Positions 5,816 to 12,985 are shown, numbered from the stretch's first letter. The stretch is 13,940 nt of DNA from Clostridia bacterium (GCA_017464225.1 JAFUDW010000189.1:1-13940); one strand, 5' to 3'. Made by a program: numbers and translations. Notes: generated by a model not told the origin, from the sequence alone.

Positions 5816-6352
5816 CTACTTCTTCGCGGCGTGTATTTCCATGTACACGCAGTTTTTTTCTTCGCCGCGATAATCCATGCGCTCGCTCCAGCCTGCGGGG
5901 CGCATGCCGCATTTTTCCATGACCCGGCGGCTGGCATCGTTGCCCTCAAAATACCCGACAAGCACCGTTTCAAAGCCCAGAGAGAACAGCGCGTCAATGC
6001 ACGCGCCCAGCGCCTCCGTGGCGTAGCCGCGATTCCAGTGCGCCGGGGAAATCACATAGCCCAGTTCGATAGCGTCGCCGTTGATTTCCACGTCGTTCAG
6101 AAAGCCGATGAGCCTGTTATGCAGATAAATGCCGTAAATAAAATGATCGGGCGCGCCGCTCAGGTACAGCAAGCGCTCAAACAGCCGCGCGGCCTCGGCG
6201 CGGCTGGAGAAATCGGGCAGCATATAAGTGCGGCTCACGGCGGGATCGGCGAGGATGCCGATCATATCCTCCTCATCTTCGGCCATGAAGGGCCTGAGCG
6301 CCAGCCGCTCTGTATGGATCACCGCCGGGCGGGCGGACGTTTCGGGCTTCAT
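5816..6352 (-). CDS. GNAT-family N-acetyltransferase (RimJ/RimL-like)
   Basis: This 178-residue protein has the layout of the Acetyltransf_3 (RimJ/RimL-like) group, which moves acetyl from acetyl-CoA to an amine. It opens with the typical TERLALRPF (residues 14-22). The acetyl-CoA binding segment is ELGYVISPAHWNRGYATEAL (about 96-115, with N-R-G-Y-A as the pyrophosphate loop). ND-ASRRVMEKCGM (about 138-150) is the conserved C-terminal motif. The substrate cannot be deduced; ribosomal protein, small amine or antibiotic are all possible. The ATG directly abuts the TAA of the upstream flavoprotein gene (TAAATG), with no clear ribosome binding site, so it probably depends on coupled translation. 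It is the last gene of the operon, and faces repeat copy B. Confidence 0.88.
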   Translation of the reverse strand: MKPETSARPAVIHTERLALRPFMAEDEEDMIGILADPAVSRTYMLPDFSSRAEAARLFERLLYLSGAPDHFIYGIYLHNRLIGFLNDVEINGDAIELGYVISPAHWNRGYATEALGACIDALFSLGFETVLVGYFEGNDASRRVMEKCGMRPAGWSERMDYRGEEKNCVYMEIHAAKK

Positions 6353-6976
6353 TTACAGACCGTCGGGGAAGCTGGTAAAGCTGCCGTGTTCGGCTTCGGG
6401 CAAACCGTACCGCTCCCGCCCCAGGGCGATGGATTTCATCAGAAAAACCATGTTCCGGGCCAGGTTGCGCATGGTCTGCAGGCCTTCCAGATCCTTTTCC
6501 ACATCGGTGGCGGAAAAGCCGTGCACCTCGTTCCAGTAGGTGCTGCTGGCGATGGGCATGCCGCTGATGGTGAAATACTTGTTGATATCGTCAAAAGCGC
6601 CGGTGCTGCCCGCGCGGCGGCTGGATACCACGGCGGCGCCTACCTTCATGCGCTTTGGAAAGCGCGTGCTGTAGAACAGCCGATCCATCAGCGCCAGCAG
6701 CCCGCCGTTGGCATGGGCGTAATACACCGGCGTGCCCACCACCAGTCCGTCGGCGGCCTCAAACTTGGGCGCAAGCTCGTTCACCAGGTCGTTGAATACG
6801 CATTTGCCGGTTTTATGGCAGCTGCCGCAGGCAATGCAGCCCCGGATATCCTGGTTTCCGGCGTGCACCAGTTCGGCCTCAATGCCCTCCTGTTCAAACA
6901 CCCGGATCATTTCCTTTAGCGCGCGGTCGGTGCAGCCGTTTTTATGCCCACTGCCGTTGATGAGCAGAACTTTCAT
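6353..6976 (-). CDS. NAD(P)H-dependent FMN reductase / iron-sulfur flavoprotein family
   Basis: This 207-residue cytoplasmic protein has a flavodoxin-like fold. An FMN-phosphate loop at the N-terminus (INGSGHKNGCTDRAL, residues 6-20) and VGTPVYYAHANGGLLALMDR (about 79-99) lie around the flavin. A compact cysteine cluster, Cys47-x2-Cys50-x2-Cys53-x5-Cys59, fits the motif that binds a [4Fe-4S] cluster in iron-sulfur flavoproteins of anaerobes. Such proteins pass electrons in oxidative-stress or general redox roles; the partner is unknown. The start at ATG 6976 is backed by AAGGAGGT seven bases upstream. It sits 39 bp after the L,D-transpeptidase gene and directly abuts the GNAT gene, so one transcript is likely. 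Family and cofactor are well supported; physiological role is not. Confidence 0.88.
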   Translation of the reverse strand: MKVLLINGSGHKNGCTDRALKEMIRVFEQEGIEAELVHAGNQDIRGCIACGSCHKTGKCVFNDLVNELAPKFEAADGLVVGTPVYYAHANGGLLALMDRLFYSTRFPKRMKVGAAVVSSRRAGSTGAFDDINKYFTISGMPIASSTYWNEVHGFSATDVEKDLEGLQTMRNLARNMVFLMKSIALGRERYGLPEAEHGSFTSFPDGL

Positions 6977-7015
6977 ATGGATACCTCCTTATAATGCACA
7001 AAAGAGCATGATGCT

Positions 7016-8446
7016 TTATTCCCCAATGATCGCCATGATCTCCCCGGGGGAAGATTTCATGTGCTCCTCGTTGATGGCGGCGATCTCAGCCTTGCGGCGG
7101 GGCGGGCAGCAGTAGGGGCAGGGCGTGAGGCCAGCGTAAGCGCCGCTGTCCAGCTCGCCGTAGGTGAAGGCCGTCAGAGGTAGGTACTGATCCTTAACGC
7201 CCTTGCAGGTGGCGGCGCTGTGATAATTGCTGCCGCCGTTGGGGTTATAGTATACCGGCGTGCTGTCGGCGGGCGCGGCGATCTGGCGGCCCTGGTAATC
7301 CTCCCAGATCACCAGCTTGGTGCCCACTTTTATGTTATCCCAGATCCAGCGCATATTGATGCCGTCGGGATTGCGGAGCCGCTGCACGCGGATGCAGCCG
7401 TGGCTGGCCCGGGTCCCCAGCTTGGACTCGCAGTTCTTGTAATTCTTGCTGCCGTCGGCGTTGACGGTGTGGGGCACCTCGTGGAGCAAATCACCGCTGT
7501 TGAATCTGAGGCCCAGCCCGCATACCAGGTTATCGCTTTTGAAATCGCCCACCCGGCTGATGATCATAAACTCGCCGGAGCGCGTTTCGTTATAGGGCTG
7601 GCGCTCGTTGTAAAGACCGGTGGAGCACAGCAGCTCGGCCATCATTTTTCCCTCGTGGAACAGGTACAGCCGCTGGGTCAGCTTATCGATAACGATGCCG
7701 TACTCCTGGTTCGCCTGCGCCTGCTTGAGCTTGCCGCTCTGGATATATCCGGTGACGAAGGCGTTCCAGTTTTTGACCTTGCTGTCGTGAAAGGAGCTGG
7801 AGTAGGTTTCCACCTTTGTCCAGCCGTCGCTGCGCTCCTCCAATACATGCACGCCCTGGCTGGCACCGGTGATCACGGCAATGGCTTGGCTATTGCTGTC
7901 GGGCTCGGCGTAGAGAAGCACCTGCTCCTTCTGCCCGGCGTCGATCACCGTCATGGGCGATGTGAGCATGGCCCAGACGGCGGCTTCGTCGGATATATCC
8001 ATGGGCGTGCACCAGTAGCAGCCCGGTTTGCCGCAGGTATTCCCGCTGCGGTAGGCCGGAGTGATCACGGGGAGCGGCGCGCTTTCCGCGATCATATCGT
8101 CGGTTTCGGGTTCCGTTTCGCTAAGGATCAGTTTACCCACGGCCTGCTTGCAGGCCAGCGACAGCACCACCCGGTATTCACCCTCGGGCAAGCCTTCAAA
8201 GGCCGATGCCTCCAGATTCAGGGCGTGCTTGCCGCCCACCATGGTGCGGGAGGAGAGCAGCTCCATTACCCAGTTGCCGTCGGCATCTGTCAGCAGCAGC
8301 GAGCCCGAGCCGGTCTCGGGCACGGTATAGCGGATCTGCGCTCCCTGGCCCAGGATCACCACGCTGTCCTGCACGGTTGGCTCCTCCGCAAGGGCAGGCA
8401 GGCACAGACATAAAAGAATCAAAAACAGAATCAGCGCGCGGCGCAT
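7016..8446 (-). CDS. Secreted L,D-transpeptidase (YkuD) with flanking cysteine motifs
   Basis: L,D-transpeptidases make 3-3 peptidoglycan cross-links, or attach proteins, outside the membrane. This 476-residue form has a signal peptide (about 1-20, cut after ALA), a beta-rich region (25-110), a short cysteine cluster TCGKPGCYWC (Cys138, 143, 146), an SH3-like region (about 173-240), and a YkuD domain (about 248-382) with the catalytic SHGCIRV motif (His349, Cys351) and upstream His322. A C-terminal module has YHSAATC (His409, Cys414) and PCPYCC (Cys443, 446, 447). This resembles a YHxxxC...PCxxC module known at the ends of other secreted clostridial proteins. The start at 8446 has GGAGG seven bases upstream; ATG 8452 is too close to it, and the longer frame to 8509 begins in the promoter. 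It leads an operon with the flavoprotein and GNAT genes. Confidence 0.9.
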   Translation of the reverse strand: MRRALILFLILLCLCLPALAEEPTVQDSVVILGQGAQIRYTVPETGSGSLLLTDADGNWVMELLSSRTMVGGKHALNLEASAFEGLPEGEYRVVLSLACKQAVGKLILSETEPETDDMIAESAPLPVITPAYRSGNTCGKPGCYWCTPMDISDEAAVWAMLTSPMTVIDAGQKEQVLLYAEPDSNSQAIAVITGASQGVHVLEERSDGWTKVETYSSSFHDSKVKNWNAFVTGYIQSGKLKQAQANQEYGIVIDKLTQRLYLFHEGKMMAELLCSTGLYNERQPYNETRSGEFMIISRVGDFKSDNLVCGLGLRFNSGDLLHEVPHTVNADGSKNYKNCESKLGTRASHGCIRVQRLRNPDGINMRWIWDNIKVGTKLVIWEDYQGRQIAAPADSTPVYYNPNGGSNYHSAATCKGVKDQYLPLTAFTYGELDSGAYAGLTPCPYCCPPRRKAEIAAINEEHMKSSPGEIMAIIGE

Positions 8447-8480
8447 GATCATTCCTCCGTAAAAGCGAATAAACATACCT

Positions 8481-8509
8481 ATTATATCCTTCCAGGCTGT
8501 GTTTGGCAA
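8481..8509 (-). promoter_or_regulatory. Promoter of the L,D-transpeptidase operon
   Basis: On the minus strand TTGCCA (8509-8504), a 17-bp spacer and perfect TATAAT (8486-8481). It places the transcription start about 30 bases before the chosen start codon and excludes any start upstream of it. Confidence 0.75.
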
Positions 8510-8660
8510 ATGCCCGGATGCGGAATTTACAGTTCATTCACAGGTGCTGGAGAAAAATGTGGGAAGGGGCCGCTCACCCAGCAGCTCCCGCCAGTGCCAG
8601 GCGCGGGCGCTTATGCCCGTGCTGCTTTGCGCGGCAATACTAAACCCTAATTAAAGAATA
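8510..8660. other. Intergenic stretch with no recognised gene
   Basis: Between the transpeptidase promoter and repeat copy C I see no gene. On the minus strand a short frame (about 8536-8653) is open and could be the tail of a lost gene, but it has no start, no ribosome binding site and no recognised motif. Confidence 0.4.
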
Positions 8661-9032
8661 CATAAACAGAAATTTGATGGGAACGATAAGGGCCTCCGCG
8701 GCCCTTATGATCCTGCGCCAAAGGGCCCGCTTGGGCCCTCTGGACACCCATCCTGGCGAACAAGGTTGATGACACTATCAAATAACTTCCGCCAGTATAG
8801 CATATGGGTTGGCGTAAAGAGGCCGTCTGAGGCCAATGAAAAAGGCGAGAGCCGTCAGATTGGAGCAAGCTCCATCTGCCGTCCCTTGCCTTTTTCGGGA
8901 TTGCTGCGCAATCCTCGGCCCGCTGCGCGTGCCTACCTCAGACTGAGGTGTGTTGTTGAAGTTTTGTACACTTCACCCGCACCGGAAATGACGGTGGCTT
9001 GCCGACGTCAATGACGCGACAGCGTCATAGCC
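8661..9032 (+). repeat. Structured intergenic repeat, copy C (3'-truncated)
   Basis: This copy has the 5' hairpin ATAAGGGCC/GGCCCTTAT (8686-8708), identical to that of copy B. A second hairpin with arms AGGGCCC/GGGCCCT (8722-8739) differs in sequence from copy B but has the same position and form. Module 2 is almost identical to copy A: GTCTGAGG/CCTCAGAC (8825-8832, 8936-8943), AAAAAGGC/GCCTTTTT (8839-8846, 8888-8895), the CAAG-loop hairpin (8856-8878) and the GGATTGC hairpin (8898-8914). Module 3 starts at 8978 with CGCACCGGAAAT, but similarity stops near 9032. The terminator-like hairpin, right closing arm and tail are therefore lost. It lies between co-directional minus-strand genes, beyond the 3' end of the sulfatase and upstream of the transpeptidase promoter. 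Confidence 0.8.
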
Positions 9033-9176
9033 GCATACGCAAAACGGCTGGATCGAGCTTGTGGCCAATCCGAATGCTTTAGAGAGGGCGATGGAATTTT
9101 CATCGATCCGTAGCCATTCCGTACTTTGCTTGTTGACGATCGGAAAAGGCGGTCTTCATCTTTTGCAATACCGAAG
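9033..9176. other. Unique sequence following the truncated repeat
   Basis: This stretch replaces the expected 3' half of the repeat and reaches the sulfatase stop. It is less GC-rich than its surroundings. A plus-strand frame is open from 9031 to 9231 but lacks a plausible start, and it ends antisense to the sulfatase. A short CGATG/CATCG inverted repeat lies near 9091-9103. No convincing sulfatase terminator was found. Confidence 0.35.
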
Positions 9177-10700
9177 TTATTTGGCGTTTCCCAATGATTC
9201 CTTTGGCGTGATCGGCGCCAGGCCCCGGTAATCGCCGAAGGCGGGGCCCTTGGCGAAGGCGGAGGATACGTGGGCGATGAGCTCCAGCGTCATCCGGGCG
9301 CGGATGTCGGCGAAGGCCGGATCGTCAAACAGATTATGCCATTCGTTGGGATCACGCCGCAGGTCATACAGTTCTCCCCGCAGCGGCGTATCGTCCAGCA
9401 CCGTACCGTCCCGGAACAGGATCAGCTTGTACCCGCCGCCGCGCCACATCCAGGCCGGGGCGGGCTGGGTATCCTCGGTGCCGCAGCCGTGAAACTCGCA
9501 GAAAGCGCCGCTCCGCTCCCATGGGCTGAGCAGGTTCAGGCCGGGCAGCCGGGGATCGGGAGCGATGCCCGCCGCGGTGCACAGCGTGGGGACCAGATCG
9601 GCAAGCATGGCCGGGCGGCTGTCCCGGGCGCCGCGCAGGCCCGCGTCTATGCAGTCCCCGGCCAGGATCAGCGGCACGCGGACGCTGGAATCAAACAGAC
9701 AGTACTTGCTGAACCGCCCGTCGCGCTCGCCCAGCATTTCGCCATGGTCGGACAGGAAAACGAACAGCGTGTTTTGATCCAGCCCCTTTTGCCGGATCTT
9801 GTCCAATACGCTGCCGATAAAATGATCCATAAAGGTGCAGTTGGCCCAGTAGCGCAGTGTGGTGCGCCGCTTCTCCTCCGGGGAGCGGCTGTCCAGCACG
9901 GCTTTGCGGTCGTAATGCACAGCGTGGAGCGAGGGGCTCACCTTCATGGCCGCGGCGATGTGCGTATCCGGCTCCTCATCCCAGGGCGGCGCGGGAAGAT
10001 CGGGGATGCGGCTGATATCGTACAGGCTTTCAAACTCCGGCGGGATATTGAACCCGGCGTGGGGTTTGATCAGCGAAAAATACAGGAAAAGCGGTCTACC
10101 GTCGGGCGCATAGCCCTCCAGGAATTCCATGCATTTACGGTGAATGAATCCGTCCCGGTGATGCTCCTTTGGCAGGCGGCTGGGCTTGCCGATGTAGCCC
10201 AGGGCGTTTTCCTCCCCGCCGCCGAACTCCGCCGTTTCCTCATAATAGGCTTTCAGGCCCTCGGGATCCTCGTCGTCCATCATCACCGCGCCTTCCTCGC
10301 ACAGGATCGAGCGGCGGCTCTGCCCTTCGGCCCGCACGTCAAATCCGCGGCGGGCGCCCATGCCGCCGGGCAGGGCGTTGTTCCAGTGGGTTTTGCCAAA
10401 GCCCGCGCAGAAATATCCCGCGTCGTGCAGCAGCTGGGGCAGCGGCACGGCGGGCAGGCGGCTTTCGTCCAGCAGCGCGCCACGGTTATTGCGCACGCCG
10501 GTCTGGGAAGGGTACATGCCAAACATCAGCGAATTGCGGCTGGGCACGCACATGGGACACTGACACACCGCCTGGTCAAACAGGATGCCCTGCCGCGCCA
10601 GGCTGTCGATGCCCGGCGTGATCACCAGGGGATTCAAGCATCCCATGGCGTCCCAGCGCTGCTGGTCGGTCATGATCATAATGATATTGGGTCGCTTCAC
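9177..10700 (-). CDS. Sulfatase (formylglycine-dependent, CxPSR type)
   Basis: This 507-residue protein has the core of type I sulfatases. The N-terminus NIIMIMTDQQRWD carries a metal-binding aspartate (Asp12). CVPSR (Cys51 to Arg55) is the site where Cys becomes formylglycine. GKTHW (Lys103, His105), KPH (His214) and SDHGEMLGERDGRFSK (Asp318, His319, Lys332) supply further active-site positions. In an anaerobe the Cys would be matured by a radical-SAM anSME, which is not in this window. No signal peptide is seen, so it is probably cytoplasmic and acts on imported sulfated sugars or a sulfate ester such as choline sulfate; the substrate is unresolved. The start is GTG at 10700, with GGAGG eight bases upstream. 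It lies 55 bp after DUF3791, and an inverted repeat in that gap may separate the two. Confidence 0.93.
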   Translation of the reverse strand: MKRPNIIMIMTDQQRWDAMGCLNPLVITPGIDSLARQGILFDQAVCQCPMCVPSRNSLMFGMYPSQTGVRNNRGALLDESRLPAVPLPQLLHDAGYFCAGFGKTHWNNALPGGMGARRGFDVRAEGQSRRSILCEEGAVMMDDEDPEGLKAYYEETAEFGGGEENALGYIGKPSRLPKEHHRDGFIHRKCMEFLEGYAPDGRPLFLYFSLIKPHAGFNIPPEFESLYDISRIPDLPAPPWDEEPDTHIAAAMKVSPSLHAVHYDRKAVLDSRSPEEKRRTTLRYWANCTFMDHFIGSVLDKIRQKGLDQNTLFVFLSDHGEMLGERDGRFSKYCLFDSSVRVPLILAGDCIDAGLRGARDSRPAMLADLVPTLCTAAGIAPDPRLPGLNLLSPWERSGAFCEFHGCGTEDTQPAPAWMWRGGGYKLILFRDGTVLDDTPLRGELYDLRRDPNEWHNLFDDPAFADIRARMTLELIAHVSSAFAKGPAFGDYRGLAPITPKESLGNAK

Positions 10701-10731
10701 AGGGGTTGCCTCCGATGTAAATAATTATGAA

Positions 10732-10757
10732 GACAAACGATCCAAGGATCCTTTGTC
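10732..10757. promoter_or_regulatory. 26-bp inverted repeat between DUF3791 and sulfatase
   Basis: Two 12-base arms (10732-10743 and 10746-10757) match at 11 of 12 positions around an AA centre. The centre includes the palindrome AAGGATCCTT. In the direction of the minus-strand genes the repeat overlaps the DUF3791 stop codon and is followed by TTCATAATTATTT. It could be a weak terminator for the small-gene operon or an operator for the sulfatase; sequence alone does not decide. Confidence 0.5.
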
Positions 10758-10962
10758 AGGCGTGCCGTCCCGTGGACGACAGACTGTCAATATCCATAAA
10801 AGCGTTCTGGATGGCTTCTTGGTGGTATTGCCAGTAACCGTCGTAGATTTGCTGCGTCACGCCTTTTTCATCCCATTCGCGCAGAACGTCCCCCGTCGGA
10901 CGGCCCTTTTGACTGGCATACCGCTCAATCAGAAAAAGAAAAAACTTCATTTCCTCTGACAT
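10756..10962 (-). CDS. DUF3791-family small protein
   Basis: This 68-residue protein begins MSEEMKFFLFLIERYA, typical of DUF3791, followed by a GKxTGxxV-like helix and a DIDSL ending. DUF3791 proteins are small, often encoded beside DUF3990 genes in Clostridia, and of unknown function; an antitoxin or accessory role is often supposed but not shown. Translation starts at ATG 10962, sharing one base with the preceding stop (TGATG), with AGGAG nine bases upstream. It is the third gene of a tightly coupled three-gene unit. The 3' end overlaps the inverted repeat at 10732-10757. Confidence 0.75.
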   Translation of the reverse strand: MSEEMKFFLFLIERYASQKGRPTGDVLREWDEKGVTQQIYDGYWQYHQEAIQNAFMDIDSLSSTGRHA

Positions 10963-11210
10963 CAGATTTCACTCCTGATATAAACGGAATTGCGGGGATC
11001 ACCGGTCACCTGCTCGGCTTCCCACATGTCAAAAATCGCCCGGTCGGAAAACTCCCACATGGCCAGCTCCGCGTCTTCCAGCATGGCGTGCGTTTTTGAT
11101 GTAAGAAAGGCGCGGGAAGCGTCCATCGGGTGCATGGCGTACTTGTCCATGATTCGCTGGATCACGCTTTTATTATAATAATCCAGGGAAAAGCAGGGTA
11201 TTTTTATCAT
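10962..11210 (-). CDS. Unknown small protein between DUF3990 and DUF3791
   Basis: An 82-residue protein I do not recognise. It is rich in aromatic and acidic residues, with a likely helical core (KSVIQRIMDKYAMHPMDASR) and a clustered Met/Glu/Trp stretch (MLEDAELAMWEFSDRAIFDM), and no signal peptide or transmembrane segment. The ATG at 11210 overlaps the DUF3990 stop by ATGA and has GAGGTG upstream. An in-frame ATG at 11231 lies inside the DUF3990 gene without a ribosome binding site. Similar small proteins accompany DUF3990 and DUF3791 in clostridial genomes, so it may be the third part of one system (inference). Confidence 0.75.
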   Translation of the reverse strand: MIKIPCFSLDYYNKSVIQRIMDKYAMHPMDASRAFLTSKTHAMLEDAELAMWEFSDRAIFDMWEAEQVTGDPRNSVYIRSEI

Positions 11211-11686
11211 AAACAGATCACCTCTTTGCATTGCAGCAGCAGGATGGCTTTCATGGTTTTAAACGTATACTGATCTTTCAGCTTCTGCGGCAAAAGTCGC
11301 TTGATCGCTTCTTCTTCGTCATACATGCCGTCAAGAAAAAGATCAATGACAGGCATCGTCTGGTCGTTTGCGACGGGGCCGCAAATCAAATCCCATTGGT
11401 CTGCCGGCGCGGCGCCTTTTCGGTTTGCGGCGACGAAGCGGAGCCAATCCCTGTCAGGCTGGGCAAAGCGAAGGACGCGCAGCGAAGACAGTGTCTCCTC
11501 ATTGATTTCATATAGGGTAACAAAGGATCGTGCTTGTCCAAGACGAAGCGCCGTTCGCTTGGCCCATTTGCTTGCCTGGTCAAGATCGCTGGTAGTATAG
11601 AATCCCTTGCCAAAGTCAAGGTCGCGCTGGATCTTTAATAAACGGGGCTCCCGTACCTCCACATTGCTGCCGTGATAAAGCACCAT
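11207..11686 (-). CDS. DUF3990 ADP-ribosyltransferase-like protein
   Basis: This 159-residue protein matches DUF3990, a family related to ADP-ribosyltransferases. It opens with LYHGSNVEV (His5), continues with LDFGKGFYTTSDLDQASKWA (about 23-42) and DLICGPVAND (about 99-108), and ends with DQYTFKTMKAILLL (about 138-151). His5, Tyr30 and a late Gln139 could form an H-Y-Q/E-like active site that binds NAD; activity is inferred from the fold only. Start ATG 11686 has AGGTG six bases upstream; the longer frame to 11776 runs through the promoter. It overlaps the next small gene by ATGA. The combination of a small NAD-enzyme-like protein, coupled partners and a palindrome at the promoter resembles a toxin-antitoxin operon. 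Confidence 0.8.
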   Translation of the reverse strand: MVLYHGSNVEVREPRLLKIQRDLDFGKGFYTTSDLDQASKWAKRTALRLGQARSFVTLYEINEETLSSLRVLRFAQPDRDWLRFVAANRKGAAPADQWDLICGPVANDQTMPVIDLFLDGMYDEEEAIKRLLPQKLKDQYTFKTMKAILLLQCKEVICL

Positions 11687-11708
11687 ATTCGTCACCTGGC
11701 TTGTCTTT

Positions 11709-11726
11709 ATGATCAGGATCATTATA
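11709..11726 (-). promoter_or_regulatory. -10 box and palindrome of the DUF3990 operon
   Basis: On the minus strand TATAAT (11726-11721) is followed directly by ATGATC and GATCAT, a 6-bp inverted repeat with a 2-base centre (11709-11722). The palindrome covers the expected transcription start, as an autoregulatory operator would. The -35 is poor (TTCCTT at 11749-11744, 17-bp spacing), so the promoter call rests mainly on the -10. Confidence 0.5.
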
Positions 11727-11816
11727 TCATGGAAACGCCGCCAAAGGAAGAGCGCGCAAGATACCAGATGCTCCATGTTCCCGCAGAAGTGCTGTAAACA
11801 AATCCAAACAATACGG

Positions 11817-11845
11817 TTGACATATTGCCAAATCAGTGGTATGAT
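11817..11845 (+). promoter_or_regulatory. Promoter of the LacI-family gene
   Basis: Perfect TTGACA (11817-11822), a 17-bp spacer and TATGAT (11840-11845). The operator at 11854 begins near the expected transcription start. Confidence 0.8.
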
Positions 11846-11853
11846 GGATTTAC

Positions 11854-11866
11854 GAAAACGTTTTAG
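11854..11866. promoter_or_regulatory. LacI-family operator site 1
   Basis: GAAAACGTTTTAG contains the perfect palindrome AAAACGTTTT with the central CpG typical of LacI-family operators. It sits just after the -10 of the regulator's own promoter, so it predicts autorepression. Confidence 0.7.
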
Positions 11867-11886
11867 CTGCGGAAGGAGGAAAGCCC

Positions 11887-12897
11887 ATGAGCGTTACCCT
11901 GCGGGAACTGGCCGAATACTGCGGGCTTTCCATGTCCGCGGTGAGCAAAGCGCTGAACGGCTACAGCGATATCAGCGACGCCACCCGGGCGGCGGTGCTC
12001 CGGGCGGCCAAGGAGCTGGATTACCATCCCAACGCCCATGCCCGGGCGCTGAAATCGGGCTGCAGCTATAACCTGGGCGTGCTGTTCAGCGACGACAGCC
12101 TGAGCGGCCTGACCCATCCCTTCTTTTCGGTGGTGCTGGAGTACTTCAAGCGCGAAGCCGAGCGGCGGGGATACGATATCACCTTCATCGGCCACGGTAT
12201 GGGCAGCGGCCGCCTTACCTATCTGGATCACTGCCATTACCGGGAGGTGGACGGCGTATGCGTGGCCTGCATCGATTTTCATCTGCCCGAGATCAGGGAG
12301 TTGGTGAACAGCCCCATCCCGGTGGTCACCATCGACCACAGCTTTGACGGGATCCCCTGCGTGTTTTCGGACAACCGGAGCGGCATGGCCCAGCTGATGG
12401 AGTACGTGTACAGCATGGGCCACCGAAGGGTAGCGTATCTGCACGGCACCGAGAGCGCCGTGACAGAGATCCGCCTGCAGGCCTACCGGGAGATGGCCGG
12501 AAAGCTGGGCTTCATCCAGCGGCCCGAATACATGGTGGGCTGCAAATACACCCAGCCCGATACGGCTTACGAAGCCGCGTGGACGCTGCTGCGCCTGCCG
12601 GAGAGGCCCACCTGCATGCTGGTGTGCGACGATTATTCGGCGGCCGGCGTGCTGCGGGCTGTCAGCGAGGCTGGGCTGCGGGTGCCGGAGGATATATCGC
12701 TGGCCGGCTTTGACGGCATAGAGCAGATGCAGCTTTTCCATCCCCGGCTCACCACGGTGTACCAGGACGCGCCGCGCATCGGCCAGGAGGCCGCGGGGCA
12801 GCTGATCAGCCTGGTGGAGGGCAGCGAAACCGTATCGCTCAGCAGCATTCCCTGCCGTCTGATTACGGGCGAAACGGTGGGCCCGGCGGCCGATTAA
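11887..12897 (+). CDS. LacI-family transcriptional regulator
   Basis: This 336-residue protein is a standard-length LacI/GalR member. The helix-turn-helix and hinge occupy about residues 3-60 (TLRELAEYCGLSMSAVSKAL, then YHPNAHARALKSG), followed by a periplasmic-binding-protein-like sensor domain to the C-terminus (SLAGFDGIEQMQLFHPRLTTV near 235-255). The ligand is likely a sugar, but cannot be named. Start ATG 11887 has GGAGG seven bases upstream. Its promoter carries GAAAACGTTTTAG, and the downstream binding-protein promoter carries GAAATCGTTTTAG, so it probably represses both itself and the transporter. The binding-protein gene follows 201 bp downstream in the same direction. Confidence 0.93.
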   Translation: MSVTLRELAEYCGLSMSAVSKALNGYSDISDATRAAVLRAAKELDYHPNAHARALKSGCSYNLGVLFSDDSLSGLTHPFFSVVLEYFKREAERRGYDITFIGHGMGSGRLTYLDHCHYREVDGVCVACIDFHLPEIRELVNSPIPVVTIDHSFDGIPCVFSDNRSGMAQLMEYVYSMGHRRVAYLHGTESAVTEIRLQAYREMAGKLGFIQRPEYMVGCKYTQPDTAYEAAWTLLRLPERPTCMLVCDDYSAAGVLRAVSEAGLRVPEDISLAGFDGIEQMQLFHPRLTTVYQDAPRIGQEAAGQLISLVEGSETVSLSSIPCRLITGETVGPAAD

Positions 12898-12909
12898 CTA
12901 AAACGTTTG
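12898..12909. promoter_or_regulatory. LacI-family operator site 2
   Basis: CTAAAACGTTTG reads CAAACGTTTTAG on the minus strand and matches the site 1 half CGTTTTAG exactly. It starts at the base after the lacI stop codon, about 32 bases upstream of the -35 of the binding-protein promoter. A dimer here could cooperate with site 3 by looping. Confidence 0.55.
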
Positions 12910-12940
12910 AAATTTTTTGCCACTTTGGCTAAAAAAACAG

Positions 12941-12969
12941 TTTACTTTTCGGAAATGTTGTGTTACAAT
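12941..12969 (+). promoter_or_regulatory. Promoter of the sugar-binding protein gene
   Basis: TTTACT (12941-12946), a 17-bp spacer and TACAAT (12964-12969). A run of seven A at 12931-12937 just upstream resembles an UP element. The leader to the start codon is about 120 bases. Confidence 0.65.
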
Positions 12970-12985
12970 GATCTTGTTCTGACAG

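Noticed and set aside
8536..8653. Minus-strand open fragment upstream of the transpeptidase promoter
   Set aside because: Too short, without a start or ribosome binding site; could be a decayed gene tail but nothing supports it.
9031..9231. Open plus-strand frame after repeat copy C, possible gene remnant
   Set aside because: No usable start, no recognised motif, and its end lies antisense to the sulfatase.
12913..12936. Hairpin TTTTTTGCCA / TGGC-T-AAAAAA as a lacI terminator
   Set aside because: The T-run precedes the stem on the plus strand instead of following it; the A-run is better read as an UP element of the next promoter.
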